A DNA stretch of 45,090 bases from an uncultured Verrucomicrobiota bacterium (GTDB lineage Bacteria; Verrucomicrobiota; Verrucomicrobiia; Limisphaerales; UBA1100), in the NCBI GenBank assembly GCA_902551155.1, contig CACDBG010000011.1, forward strand, positions 1-45,090. Direction: 5' to 3'. This document shows, piece by piece, positions 8,019 to 17,199 of the stretch. A program made the position numbers and the translations under genes. The notes under the pieces are model-generated. The model was not told the DNA's origin. It saw only the letters and a list, made by a program, of their open reading frames with translations, and ran no database searches. Position 1 is the stretch's first letter; every line of letters starts with the position of its first letter.

Positions 8019-8990
8019 ATGAGCGTGCCAAAGATAGCGGTGACCATGGGCGATCCTGCTGGAGTCGGTCCTGAAGTCTGCTTACATTTACTTCAAAACG
8101 GTGAACTTGCTGAATTATGCACTCCCGTTATTTTCGGAGATCATGATGTATTGGTCGAAACAGCAAAACAGTGCAGCATGACGGAACCAAGTAGATATAC
8201 CGGTGGGCTCGGCGAGGCGAATAGACCGTGTATATTAGATATTGGAGCCATTACTCCCACTGCTTTTGAAATAGGCATAATTAATGCAGCAACAGGCCGC
8301 GCCAGTTATACCTATGTGGAAGACGCCATTAATGCCGCTCTCTCGGGACAGGTTGCTGCAGTAACCACTGCCCCAATTAATAAGGAAGCATTACACGCAG
8401 CAGGGATTTCTTATCCGGGGCATACCGAAATTTTCACTGATTTAACCCATAGCCAACACTCCTGTATGTTACAATACTCCAGCGAAGTAAGATGTGTGTT
8501 TGCCACAACTCATGTAGCCTACAGTGAAGTTCCTTCACTACTGACCACTAGCCGTATTCTAGAGACCCTCGAACTAGGGGCCCAAGCCATGAAGCGGCTA
8601 CGTGGTGATAAACCAAAGATAGGAGTACTGGGCCTCAACCCTCACGCGGGAGAGCACGGCCTTTTTGGGGCCGAAGAAGAAGCGGTTATTATTCCGGCGA
8701 TCAATGCAGCGCGCGCAAAAGGATTCGATGTCGAAGGACCTATTCCACCTGACACTGCCTTCCTACCAAACAAAAGAAAGGAAACTGATTTATTTGTATG
8801 CATGTATCACGATCAGGGCCATATTCCACTTAAAGCTCTTTGCTTTGATAAGGCAGTTAACACCACCTTGGGCTTGCCTATCGTGCGCACCTCAGTAGAC
8901 CACGGTACCGCACTGGATATCGCTGGACAGGGAAAAGCAAACCCCAACAGTCTTTTTGAAGCCGTGAAACTCGCTTTAAAATTTATCTAG
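8019..8990 (+). CDS. pdxA: 4-hydroxythreonine-4-phosphate dehydrogenase (PdxA)
   Basis: A 323-residue cytoplasmic enzyme of pyridoxal 5'-phosphate synthesis (DXP-dependent route); it oxidises 4-phosphohydroxy-L-threonine with NAD. The start at 8019 (MSVPKIAVTMGDPAGVGPEV) matches the family; an upstream ATG at 7968 would overlap the sulfatase and add 17 unrelated residues. Landmarks are TTAPINKEAL, YPGHTEIF, GLNPHAGEHGLFG, GPIPPDTAF, and the C-terminal MYHDQGHIPLKAL and RTSVDHGTALDIAGQG blocks, which include the metal-binding histidines. Length is normal. A PdxA2-type role in sugar-acid catabolism is an alternative given the neighbours. Confidence 0.94.
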   Translation: MSVPKIAVTMGDPAGVGPEVCLHLLQNGELAELCTPVIFGDHDVLVETAKQCSMTEPSRYTGGLGEANRPCILDIGAITPTAFEIGIINAATGRASYTYVEDAINAALSGQVAAVTTAPINKEALHAAGISYPGHTEIFTDLTHSQHSCMLQYSSEVRCVFATTHVAYSEVPSLLTTSRILETLELGAQAMKRLRGDKPKIGVLGLNPHAGEHGLFGAEEEAVIIPAINAARAKGFDVEGPIPPDTAFLPNKRKETDLFVCMYHDQGHIPLKALCFDKAVNTTLGLPIVRTSVDHGTALDIAGQGKANPNSLFEAVKLALKFI

Positions 8991-8995
8991 AACAA

Positions 8996-10762
8996 ATGAA
9001 ACTAATACCATTCTATTTAGTCGGTATAGCTGCCTGTTTTTCTACGTCAGCAGCCTATGAGGTCAAATCACTATCTGAAACTCAGGCGCGCGAGTATAAA
9101 TTGGATACAGGTTTTTATAAGAAAGCAACCGAGGTACAGGATATCCTGATTGTTACCTCAGGAAAAGTAGCAGACTTGGCCCATCATGAAACAGCCTACC
9201 AGTTTGATATGTTGATGCGCAATATCAAGCCACCGATCGCTGAAGCGATCCGCAAAAAACGTGTACTGTGCCTGCTCATTGGTCACAACGAGTTCACCTC
9301 ACAGTTGCCGCAATTCACCACCAATAAGAAAGGCGAAGAACTCGATTTCTATAACTGGCGCCAACGCGGTTTTCTCACGCGAATTGGTTCCCGTCCTACG
9401 GTGGTCTTTGCTGAGGAAGATGTAATGGAATATGAGGGAGGGATGAGATTAGAAAGCATTCTTATCCATGAATTTGGTCATGTCGTGCATGGAGCTGGGT
9501 TTGATGAAATTTTACAAAAACGGTTAACCAATACTTTTGAAAACATACAAAAAACCGGAATCTGGAATGATGGACGTGCTGCCCAGCGTTATCGCCGTAT
9601 TAAAAGTAATAAACCAGTGAACTTGCTTAAGGCTCTCAAAGAATCTTTCCCGACTGAATCCCCAGAACTTATTAGGAAATGCCTTGATAGGGGAGACATT
9701 TTGGTTAATGGCAAAAAAACAACGGCAAAAGTTAAGGTCAATAAAGACGATAAAGTTTTGATTGTCTTCGGAGGAGACAAACGTTGCTACGCTTCACGTA
9801 ACCGAGCCGAGTACTGGGCTGAAATCTATCAATGCTGGTATAACACTAACCGGACAATGGACCATGATCACAATCACATCCACACTCGTGAACAGTTGAT
9901 TAAATATGACCCGATGGGAGCCAAGCTATGCGAAGATGTATTAGGCAAACCAAATTGGCGATTTATTTCCCCCCGCTTGCGTGCAGGTCAAGGCCATCTA
10001 AAAAACTATGACCCCAGCAATGCTCCCAAGGTAGAAGATCTTCCCCATATCAAGAAAGCTGCCAACGATTACTACGACCAGTACTGGAAAGTTTTTTGGC
10101 AACGACTCTACGACAAGCATGAGATGCCCTCCCCCCATACCCGCAGCCTATTCAACGGCAAAGACCTGACAGGCTGGAAGGTGGACGTCCCTCACCTCGA
10201 CAAACACCCCGATGGTAAAGCACCCTTCGTGGCCCGCGACGGCATGCTGGTAAGCCTCGGTTCACCCGGCGGCCATCTGGTGCACAACGAAGTGAACCAG
10301 AACTACCGCCTCGAGGTGGAATACCGCTTCGCGGGCCAGCCGGGAAACTGCGGGGTGCTGGTACACTCCTCCACGCCACGCGCCCTCTACAAGATGTTCC
10401 CCAAGTCGATAGAAGTCCAGATGTACCACAAAAACGCAGGGGACTTCTGGTGCATAGTAGAGAATATTATCGTACCCAACATGGTAAAGCGCCGCGGTCC
10501 TGAGAAAAACTGGGGAATCACCGAGGGAAAGGCTCGCCGAATCCTCAACCTAACCGATGGTTCGGAGAAGAAACCCGGCGATTGGAACCGCATGGTGATC
10601 GAGTGCCTTGATGACCAGATCAAGGTGTGGGTCAACGGCGACTTTGTGAACCATGGCTTCAAATGCACCGCGAGAAAGGGAAAGATCGCCATTCAGGCTG
10701 AGGGCTCGGAGGTGGAGTTCCGTAAGCTCGACCTTACACCCATAAACGCACTAACCGACTGA
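8996..10762 (+). CDS. Secreted zinc metallopeptidase-like protein with S4-like insert and C-terminal DUF1080 domain
   Basis: A 588-residue exported protein (signal peptide ending near FSTSAA). Residues about 25-330 look like a gluzincin-type peptidase: HEFGH at 158-162 and a later AEYWAEIYQCW helix (E272/E276) that could give the third zinc ligand. Between them, residues about 209-260 (LIRKCLDRGDILVNGKK, then KVNKDDKVLIVFGG) resemble an S4 RNA-binding-type fold, which is odd in a secreted protein. From about residue 381 (SLFNGKDLTGWKV) to the end is a 3-keto-disaccharide hydrolase/DUF1080 LamG-like domain. GC content rises sharply near base 10120, where the DUF1080 part begins. pdxA ends 5 bases upstream. 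Confidence 0.8.
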   Translation: MKLIPFYLVGIAACFSTSAAYEVKSLSETQAREYKLDTGFYKKATEVQDILIVTSGKVADLAHHETAYQFDMLMRNIKPPIAEAIRKKRVLCLLIGHNEFTSQLPQFTTNKKGEELDFYNWRQRGFLTRIGSRPTVVFAEEDVMEYEGGMRLESILIHEFGHVVHGAGFDEILQKRLTNTFENIQKTGIWNDGRAAQRYRRIKSNKPVNLLKALKESFPTESPELIRKCLDRGDILVNGKKTTAKVKVNKDDKVLIVFGGDKRCYASRNRAEYWAEIYQCWYNTNRTMDHDHNHIHTREQLIKYDPMGAKLCEDVLGKPNWRFISPRLRAGQGHLKNYDPSNAPKVEDLPHIKKAANDYYDQYWKVFWQRLYDKHEMPSPHTRSLFNGKDLTGWKVDVPHLDKHPDGKAPFVARDGMLVSLGSPGGHLVHNEVNQNYRLEVEYRFAGQPGNCGVLVHSSTPRALYKMFPKSIEVQMYHKNAGDFWCIVENIIVPNMVKRRGPEKNWGITEGKARRILNLTDGSEKKPGDWNRMVIECLDDQIKVWVNGDFVNHGFKCTARKGKIAIQAEGSEVEFRKLDLTPINALTD

Positions 10763-10818
10763 GATATCATAAAATTACACCCCTACCGAGAGAGAACCGA
10801 TCCGGTTTATAATACAAT

Positions 10819-11673
10819 CTAATCTCCAAACAATTGCTCAAGTCGTGCACGCATTACGTTGCCGTCGACGGTTTCTCCAGTCCAATATTCGATACCAGTG
10901 ATGCCCTGATTGACGAGCATGCCAAGCCCATCGATGACTATACACCCTTTGTCTTCGGCATCGCGAATTAGTTTGGTGCGTGGCGGATTGGGAATCACAT
11001 CAGCCACCACCATGTCAGCGGTGAGCGAATTTAGGTCCAACGCGAGCTTCGCCTCGGAGTCAGCTAAACCGATGCTGGTAGCGTTGATTACCACATTGGT
11101 GTCAGCGGGCACGGAGTAGTCACCATCCCAGGATTCCAGCACCGACTCGACAGAGGTCTTGTCGTTTAGAAGTGTGACGAGTTCGTTACCACGATCAGCA
11201 CTGCGATTGACAACCGTGATATGCGACGCGCCCGCCAACGCGCATTCCACGCCTATGGCACGCGCGGCACCACCTGCGCCGAACACCACCAGTTTTTTAC
11301 CGGCTGGATCGACGACTTCCTGCAGGCTCTTTAAGAACCCTTTGCCATCGGTGTTCTCGCCGATGTACCGGCCATCGCGACGTACGGCACAGTTCACCGC
11401 ACCAATCACGCTAGCCGATTCACCAAGACCATCAAGGTGCTCAATTACCGCCACCTTGTGTGGAATGGAACAGTTGAATCCGGCCCAGTTCATAGATCGC
11501 GCCCCAGCCACAGCATCAGCGAGCTTTTCGGGTGACACCTCGGTATTCAGATAACGATAATGCAGCCCATGATGGCTATAAGCGGCTTCAATCATTTCAA
11601 CGGTGGGGTTTTCAGCTGCTGGCTGAGCAAAAGAGCCGGTAATATTGTGGAGAAAATTCAGTTCTTCTGACAT
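10819..11673 (-). CDS. aroE: Shikimate dehydrogenase (AroE)
   Basis: A 284-residue cytoplasmic enzyme that reduces 3-dehydroshikimate with NADPH in aromatic amino acid synthesis. The start at 11673 (MSEELNFLHNITGSFAQP) is preferred; the frame runs further upstream to 11739 but the extra residues are not family-like. Visible landmarks are the substrate-site stretch FNCSIPHKVAVIEHLD with the catalytic lysine, GAVNCAVRRDG, GENTDGKGFL, the Rossmann motif VFGAGGAARAIG, VNRSADRG, INATSIGL and the C-terminal GLGMLVNQGITGIEYWTG. It stands alone on the minus strand, convergent to the peptidase gene and divergent from the next one, and is GC-rich like a housekeeping gene here. Confidence 0.95.
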   Translation of the reverse strand: MSEELNFLHNITGSFAQPAAENPTVEMIEAAYSHHGLHYRYLNTEVSPEKLADAVAGARSMNWAGFNCSIPHKVAVIEHLDGLGESASVIGAVNCAVRRDGRYIGENTDGKGFLKSLQEVVDPAGKKLVVFGAGGAARAIGVECALAGASHITVVNRSADRGNELVTLLNDKTSVESVLESWDGDYSVPADTNVVINATSIGLADSEAKLALDLNSLTADMVVADVIPNPPRTKLIRDAEDKGCIVIDGLGMLVNQGITGIEYWTGETVDGNVMRARLEQLFGD

Positions 11674-11733
11674 GATATGCGGTGGACAAATCAAACCAAA
11701 ACAAGCATAAAGGCAAAAGTAAAAAGGGATTGC

Positions 11734-11761
11734 TTGCACTCACTGAATGGGTCGTTAGAGT
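11734..11761 (+). promoter_or_regulatory. Possible promoter in the aroE divergent gap
   Basis: In the 109-base gap between aroE and the following plus-strand gene, TTGCAC (11734-11739) and TAGAGT (11756-11761) are spaced by 16 bases. This is a partial sigma-70 match placed 22 bases before the ATG. Confidence 0.25.
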
Positions 11762-11782
11762 TGCGCGTCCAATTTCACCCCT

Positions 11783-14749
11783 ATGAAACAAATTCTCATC
11801 TGCGGCATCATAGTCCTGACCACTTTCGTCTCCAAGGCGGCCCAACTAGAACTCAATAAAGGTGACCACATCGTGTTGATCGGCAATACACTAGCCGAGC
11901 GGATGCAGCATCACGGCTGGCTGGAAAGCTACGTACAAGCCGCCTTACCCAAGCACCAACTGGTGTTTCGAAATCACGGGTTTTCGGGTGACAAAGTAAA
12001 TAGTCGGCCTCGCAACAAAGGGTTCATCAACCCGCATGATTATCTGAAAATATCCAAGGCCGACGTCATTATCGCTTTCTGGGGGTATAATGAATCTTTC
12101 GACAATAATCCTGCATCTTTCGCACAGGAATTAATGAAGTGGATTGATGATACCAGAAAACAAAATTATAGCGGTAAAGGAGCCCCAAAAATTGTTATGT
12201 GCTCACCCATTATGCACGAGAATTTAAACACTCCCAACTTACCCGACGGTAAGGCAAACAATGCAAGATTGATGCAATATGCCGGATCAACTGAAGCAGC
12301 TGCCGCAGTACGTAAACTCCCATATATAGATTTGTTCCACCACTCCAAGCATTTGTACGATAAAAATGAGAAACCCTTAACCATCAATGGGATACACCCT
12401 AATAGCCTTGGCAATAAACTCATTGCCCAACATCTCGTAAAAGAACTCTTTGGGCTAGAAGTATCTAAAAATGAGAAAAAAATCGAAAGCATCCGTTCGG
12501 CAGTGCTGAATAAAAACTGGCATTGGCATAATCGTTACCGGGCTACCGACGGCAACGATGTATGGGGAGGTCGTTCTGGCCTAAAATTTGTTGATGGCCA
12601 AACCAACCGCGAGGTGCTCATGCACGAGCTGGATATGATTGATGTAATGGTAGCCAATCGTGATAAAAAAGTTTGGGCACATGCCAATGGTAATACTTCC
12701 TATAAAGTTAACGATTCCAACGTACCCCCTCCGGTAAAAGTAAAATCCAACGTGGGCGGAAAGTCCCGTAGCAGTAATGCCCAAAAGGAAGGCAACAAAC
12801 TTTACATGTCTGCAAATGAAGCTGCTGCACAACTGCAGCTGGCTAAAGGTTTAAAGGTCAATGTGTTTGCTTCAGAGGAAATGTTTCCAGAGATGGCTAA
12901 CCCTGTGCAAACAGCAGTAGATACCAAAGGACGCCTCTGGGTTGCGGCCTGGCCCACCTATCCCAAATGGGAACCACTAAAGAAAATGGATGACCGACTC
13001 CTGATTCTGCCCGATGAAAACCGCGATGGCGTAGCCGACAAGGCCATCACCTTTGCCAAGGTACATAACCCCACCGGATTTGAGTTCTGGAATGGTGGTG
13101 TGATTGTTGCAAGCGTGCCAGATATCCTATTTCTCAAAGATACCGACGGAGACGATGTAGCCGATGTACGCATCCGGCTGTTTCACGGTCTGGATTCTGC
13201 AGACACTCACCACAGTGCCAATGCTTTCACCTATGGCCCTTGCGGCAATTTCTATTACCAGCGTGGAGTATTCCACGTGAGCAACGTGGAGACTCCCTGG
13301 ACCAAGAATCAGCAGCACGGTAATAGCGCAATGTATCGGTTTAACCCTCGGACTTTTGAATACAGTTTTCACGCCAACAATAGCCCTAACCCGCATGGAG
13401 TAAGCTTTGATTATTGGGGATATCACTACGCCACCGATGGCACAGGCGGCCGTGTCTATCAAGTGCGTCCAGATGGAAAAGGCGGCTTTCGCATGCAAAC
13501 CTTGCTTAACAAAACCGTGCGTCCTGTAGCTGCCAGTGGGATAATATCCAGCCCACATTTTCCCGAAAAATATCAGGGCAACTTTATTCTCTTGAATACA
13601 ATCGGTTACCTCGGGATTAAAAATTACCAACTGGTCCGCTCAGTCCAAGGTAAAGATAGTGATGGAGACGGGTTTAGTGATGACTACGAAACTGTAAAAA
13701 AATCAGATAATCAGAATGCAAACTCCAAACCCAAGGGAGCAATAGGAGATGTTTGGGGTGTACGTGGCGATCTTAGTGATTCACCCAACACAGAAAACTT
13801 TTTGCAATCGCCCAAGGACCGTAACTTCCGACCAACCGACTTTGAAATCGGCAGTGATGGCGCGTTATATGTCGCCGATTGGCAAAACATCATTATCGGT
13901 CATATGCAACACAACGTGCGTGACCCCAGCCGTGACCACGAGTATGGCCGTGTTTACCGCATCACGCACGAGGGCCGTAAGCTTATGGACCCCGTGAAGG
14001 TGGACGGCGAACCCATCGCCAAATTGTTGGATCTACTCAAGGAGCGCACCAATCTCACTCGCCACCGTGCGCGCATAGAGCTTAGTGAGCGGAAAACTAA
14101 AGATGTTATTTCCGAGCTGAAAAAATGGATCAAACAATGGGATCCAAAAAAGGCTGAACATGCTCATCATCTGACAGAAGCCCTTTGGCTTCACCAACAA
14201 CATAATACTAAAAACATGGAGCTATTGGGTCAAATGCTTGGTTCCCCTAACGCGGATGCCCGGGTTGCAGCTGCAACAGTACAACAGTTCTGGGCTACCT
14301 CTGCAGCCGCAAATAATCAGACGGTACAGAAAAAACCCACTGAAACAAAAAAATCAGGAGTTCTCTCCGATACACCAGAGCTAACAACCATAAGAATCGG
14401 CACCATTGTCGAGCAGATGAAGTACGATACCAGTGAGGTAACAGTTAAGGCCGGAAAAAAAATCAAACTCATTTTTGATAACCCCGATTATCTTCCGCAC
14501 AATATTGTGTTGGTCAAACCCGGTAAGCTGGAATCGGTTGCCACGGCTGCGATTGCTCTGGGCGCGGAAGGTTTTAATATGCACTTCGTGCCAAAGACCG
14601 ACGACGTGATTTGGTCCACCAAATTAATCGACCATGGAAAACAGGAAATAATTAATTTCACCGCGCCAAAAAGGCCCGGAGACTACCCGTACGTCTGCAC
14701 TTTCCCGGGGCATCATATCCTAATGCGTGGTGTGATACATGTGAAATAA
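11783..14749 (+). CDS. SGNH-like / PVC dehydrogenase propeller / azurin-like cupredoxin fusion, secreted
   Basis: A 988-residue exported protein (signal peptide MKQILICGIIVLTTFVSKAA). Residues about 25-225 are SGNH-hydrolase-like, but the nucleophile block reads IGNTLAER instead of GDS and the late block reads NGIH (N202, H205) instead of DGxH, so hydrolysis is doubtful. Residues about 355-700 are a PVC-type membrane-bound dehydrogenase propeller (DTKGRLWVAAWPTYP, LPDENRDGVADK, LKDTDGDDVADVR), with an extra calcium-type loop DSDGDGFSDD. Residues about 869-988 are a type 1 copper domain with H906, C972, H977 and M981 in CTFPGHHILMRG, as in azurin and auracyanin. A role in extracytoplasmic oxidation with electron transfer through copper is inferred. 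Confidence 0.87.
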   Translation: MKQILICGIIVLTTFVSKAAQLELNKGDHIVLIGNTLAERMQHHGWLESYVQAALPKHQLVFRNHGFSGDKVNSRPRNKGFINPHDYLKISKADVIIAFWGYNESFDNNPASFAQELMKWIDDTRKQNYSGKGAPKIVMCSPIMHENLNTPNLPDGKANNARLMQYAGSTEAAAAVRKLPYIDLFHHSKHLYDKNEKPLTINGIHPNSLGNKLIAQHLVKELFGLEVSKNEKKIESIRSAVLNKNWHWHNRYRATDGNDVWGGRSGLKFVDGQTNREVLMHELDMIDVMVANRDKKVWAHANGNTSYKVNDSNVPPPVKVKSNVGGKSRSSNAQKEGNKLYMSANEAAAQLQLAKGLKVNVFASEEMFPEMANPVQTAVDTKGRLWVAAWPTYPKWEPLKKMDDRLLILPDENRDGVADKAITFAKVHNPTGFEFWNGGVIVASVPDILFLKDTDGDDVADVRIRLFHGLDSADTHHSANAFTYGPCGNFYYQRGVFHVSNVETPWTKNQQHGNSAMYRFNPRTFEYSFHANNSPNPHGVSFDYWGYHYATDGTGGRVYQVRPDGKGGFRMQTLLNKTVRPVAASGIISSPHFPEKYQGNFILLNTIGYLGIKNYQLVRSVQGKDSDGDGFSDDYETVKKSDNQNANSKPKGAIGDVWGVRGDLSDSPNTENFLQSPKDRNFRPTDFEIGSDGALYVADWQNIIIGHMQHNVRDPSRDHEYGRVYRITHEGRKLMDPVKVDGEPIAKLLDLLKERTNLTRHRARIELSERKTKDVISELKKWIKQWDPKKAEHAHHLTEALWLHQQHNTKNMELLGQMLGSPNADARVAAATVQQFWATSAAANNQTVQKKPTETKKSGVLSDTPELTTIRIGTIVEQMKYDTSEVTVKAGKKIKLIFDNPDYLPHNIVLVKPGKLESVATAAIALGAEGFNMHFVPKTDDVIWSTKLIDHGKQEIINFTAPKRPGDYPYVCTFPGHHILMRGVIHVK

Positions 14750-14773
14750 TAGGCGATCTTAGTACCTTCAATA

Positions 14774-14817
14774 CACCCTGTTGTGCTTTAGCCAGCCAAC
14801 AGGGTGAATCTTTTCTT
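14774..14817 (+). terminator. Intrinsic terminator after the cupredoxin fusion gene
   Basis: A perfect 10-bp inverted repeat CACCCTGTTG (14774-14783) / CAACAGGGTG (14797-14806) can be lengthened by three inner pairs (GCT/AGC) past one bulged T. It is followed by a T-rich tail (AATCTTTTCTT). It lies 24 bases after the stop codon and suggests that the next gene has its own promoter. Confidence 0.75.
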
Positions 14818-14856
14818 GCTTCGATCAGTACCTCGCTCACAATCCAATCGCTTCCA

Positions 14857-16179
14857 ATGAAAAAAACTCAACTCTCCCGTCGCCGTTTCTTAGGTACCAC
14901 CGCGCTAACTGCAGTGACTGCTCCAACCATCGTTCCCGGTTCCGTATTGGGTCGAACAAAGGTCGCGCCAGGTAACCGCATTACCGTGGGTCTGATCGGC
15001 TCTGGCAGTCGCGGAACCGGAGTAATGGGTTCCTTTCTCCGTGAAGCTGATGTGCAGGTGATTGCCACATGTGATCCCTACGAGACCCACGATGGGGGTG
15101 GCCGGAATCGTAAACTCGGCCGCAAACCTGCGGCCGAAGCAGTCGGTAAAAAGTATGGCACCAAACCTTGTAATACCTACGACGACTTTCGGAAACTGTG
15201 CGCCCGTAAAGATCTTGATGCGGTTATCGTCGCCACTCCTGACCATTGGCACGCGCTGCAAACTCTCGAGGCACTCCAAAACGGCAAAGACGTTTATTGC
15301 GAGAAACCCGTTACCCATTTCTTTTCTGAAGGTCAGGCTGTTTATCGGGAAGCAGCCAAGCAGAAAGCGATTTTTCAAACCGGATCACAACAGCGCTCTG
15401 ACCGACGTTTCCGCCACGCAGTGGAGGTTGTCTTAAACGGCGTTATTGGCAAGGTGAAGGAGGTTCAAGTTGGCTTGCCCACAGGTCACGACAAGGACAG
15501 AGGTGATTCAACCGAGCATGACTATTCAAAACACGCCGACTACCAAATGTGGACCGGCCCCGCACCATTGCTTCCCTACGTAGCCGCCAGGCATCATTGG
15601 AATTGGCGGTGGCATCTGGACTACGGTGGCGGGCAACTCATGGACTGGATCGGCCATCACAATGACATCTGTCACTGGGCCTTGGGTGAGGACAAGGGTG
15701 GCCCCACGCGCGTAGAGGCCAAAAACTTTACCAAGAGCAAGGCCAAAAGCTATGACTCCCCGCCACGTTACGAGGTGCACTGCGAATACGCCGGCGGTAT
15801 TAAGACGAGTATCGGCACGCACAACCTTATGGGTGTAAAAGTGATTGGCGAGAACGGCTGGGTCTACGTAACCCGCGGCAGAATGGAGACTTCCAATCCC
15901 GCGTGGACTAAACTCGACTTTAATGCCGGCAAAATAAAGGCCTACTCATCACCTGGTCACACGCGCAACTTCCTTGATGGAGTAAAGAACCGCAAACAGG
16001 CCATTTGCCCAGCTGAAACCGCACACCGTTCGATTACCCCCGGACACCTAGGCTATATTTCCAATGCCTTGGGACGGGCACTTAAATGGGATCCTAAAAG
16101 AGAGCAAATCATTGACGACAAAGAGGCCAGCGCGTTGATCAATAAGTCAGATTACCGCAAACCGTGGGTGCTTGGGTAA
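14857..16179 (+). CDS. Tat-exported Gfo/Idh/MocA family oxidoreductase
   Basis: A 440-residue protein with a twin-arginine signal (SRRRFLG at residues 7-13, then a hydrophobic stretch ending at PGSVLG). The mature part has the NAD(P)-binding motif GLIGSGSRGTG, ATPDHWHALQ, and the family EKP motif in YCEKPVTH. The middle contains the YQMWTGPAPLLPY and HWNWRWHLDYGGGQLMDWIGHH blocks typical of PVC exported members. Such enzymes oxidise or reduce sugars and sugar derivatives with a tightly bound cofactor that is folded in before Tat export. The next gene starts two bases after its stop, so the two are probably translationally coupled. Confidence 0.93.
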   Translation: MKKTQLSRRRFLGTTALTAVTAPTIVPGSVLGRTKVAPGNRITVGLIGSGSRGTGVMGSFLREADVQVIATCDPYETHDGGGRNRKLGRKPAAEAVGKKYGTKPCNTYDDFRKLCARKDLDAVIVATPDHWHALQTLEALQNGKDVYCEKPVTHFFSEGQAVYREAAKQKAIFQTGSQQRSDRRFRHAVEVVLNGVIGKVKEVQVGLPTGHDKDRGDSTEHDYSKHADYQMWTGPAPLLPYVAARHHWNWRWHLDYGGGQLMDWIGHHNDICHWALGEDKGGPTRVEAKNFTKSKAKSYDSPPRYEVHCEYAGGIKTSIGTHNLMGVKVIGENGWVYVTRGRMETSNPAWTKLDFNAGKIKAYSSPGHTRNFLDGVKNRKQAICPAETAHRSITPGHLGYISNALGRALKWDPKREQIIDDKEASALINKSDYRKPWVLG

Positions 16180-16181
16180 GC

Positions 16182-17150
16182 ATGGAGGCTAAGCCCTTCA
16201 CCCTGCCTGGCCAACACGAATACCACGGGCATCCTTTTCCATTGGCTTTAGAGTTAAAGACTGAATCGCTCGAGGCTGCCCGCCAATGGATCACTGAAAA
16301 CTCTGATCAGTTGGGTCAGCAGGCTGCTAGGCACGGAGCAATACTCCTACGTGGTTTACCTCTCACTTCACCAGAGGATTTTGATTTAGCGGTTAGGGCG
16401 TCTAAATTTCCCGCTTTCTCATATGAGGATTCCCTTTCCAACGCCTACCGCATCAATTACACGCCACGAGTATTTTCTGCCAATGAAGCCCCTCCGGAGG
16501 TCACAATTTTTCTTCACCACGAAATGGCACAAACCCCGATCTATCCTAGTAAACTATTTTTCTTCTGCCAGATTGCCCCCGATAAAGGAGGTGCTACACC
16601 TATTTGTCGTTCTGACATCCTTTGGGAACGGCTCACTGAGCAGTTGTCTGATTTTGCTTCCACCTGCCTCGAAAAGGGGTTGAAATACTCTTTGACCATG
16701 GCGGGTGAATCCGATCAATCCTCAGGAATGGGCCGCAGCTGGCAAAGCACCTTCAGCGTCGAATCACGCGAAGCAGCTGAAAACCGCATGAACGAGCTGA
16801 GCTATTCATGGCAATGGCAGGATAACGGCGACCTGCGCGCAACTACTCCAGTGTTGCCCGCCGTGCGAGATCTGGGCGATGGACGATCTAGTTTTTTTAA
16901 TCAATTGATCGCTGCTTTCAAGGGCTGGAAAGACATACGTAATGATCCAAGTAAAGCCATTACCTTTGGTGACGGGACTCCAATAAATCCCAGTGATGTA
17001 GCCAAAACCAGTGAGTTGGCTGACGAAGTCACTTTTGATATTCCCTGGCAGAGTGGTGATCTGGCACTGGTGGATAACTACACAGCCATGCATGGCCGCC
17101 GCACTTTCTCTGGCACCCGAAAGGTCCTCGCCTCACTGGTGGCAGCATAA
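16182..17150 (+). CDS. TauD/TfdA-like Fe(II)/2-oxoglutarate dioxygenase
   Basis: A 322-residue cytoplasmic-looking protein; the ATG at 16182 is two bases after the previous stop. It shows the TauD fold landmarks: HGAILLRGL near the N-terminus, the metal-binding HxE in LHHEMA (H112, E114), and a C-terminal VDNYTAMHGRRTF with H304 and nearby arginines for 2-oxoglutarate. It resembles the syringomycin-biosynthesis type more than taurine dioxygenase itself. The role is an oxidative step on an unknown small substrate. Tight coupling to the oxidoreductase suggests a shared pathway, though that partner carries a Tat signal and this one has none. Confidence 0.86.
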   Translation: MEAKPFTLPGQHEYHGHPFPLALELKTESLEAARQWITENSDQLGQQAARHGAILLRGLPLTSPEDFDLAVRASKFPAFSYEDSLSNAYRINYTPRVFSANEAPPEVTIFLHHEMAQTPIYPSKLFFFCQIAPDKGGATPICRSDILWERLTEQLSDFASTCLEKGLKYSLTMAGESDQSSGMGRSWQSTFSVESREAAENRMNELSYSWQWQDNGDLRATTPVLPAVRDLGDGRSSFFNQLIAAFKGWKDIRNDPSKAITFGDGTPINPSDVAKTSELADEVTFDIPWQSGDLALVDNYTAMHGRRTFSGTRKVLASLVAA

Positions 17151-17199
17151 ATCTCTTTTTAGTTGAGCAAATTAATTTACTTTACTGTAATTACCAGTG

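Noticed and set aside
10795-10807. Inverted repeat AACCG-ATC-CGGTT as a terminator between convergent genes
   Set aside because: Only five pairs with a three-base loop and no T run on either strand.
13127-13630. Minus-strand open frame of 167 codons
   Set aside because: Antisense to the SGNH/propeller/cupredoxin gene with no recognisable motifs.
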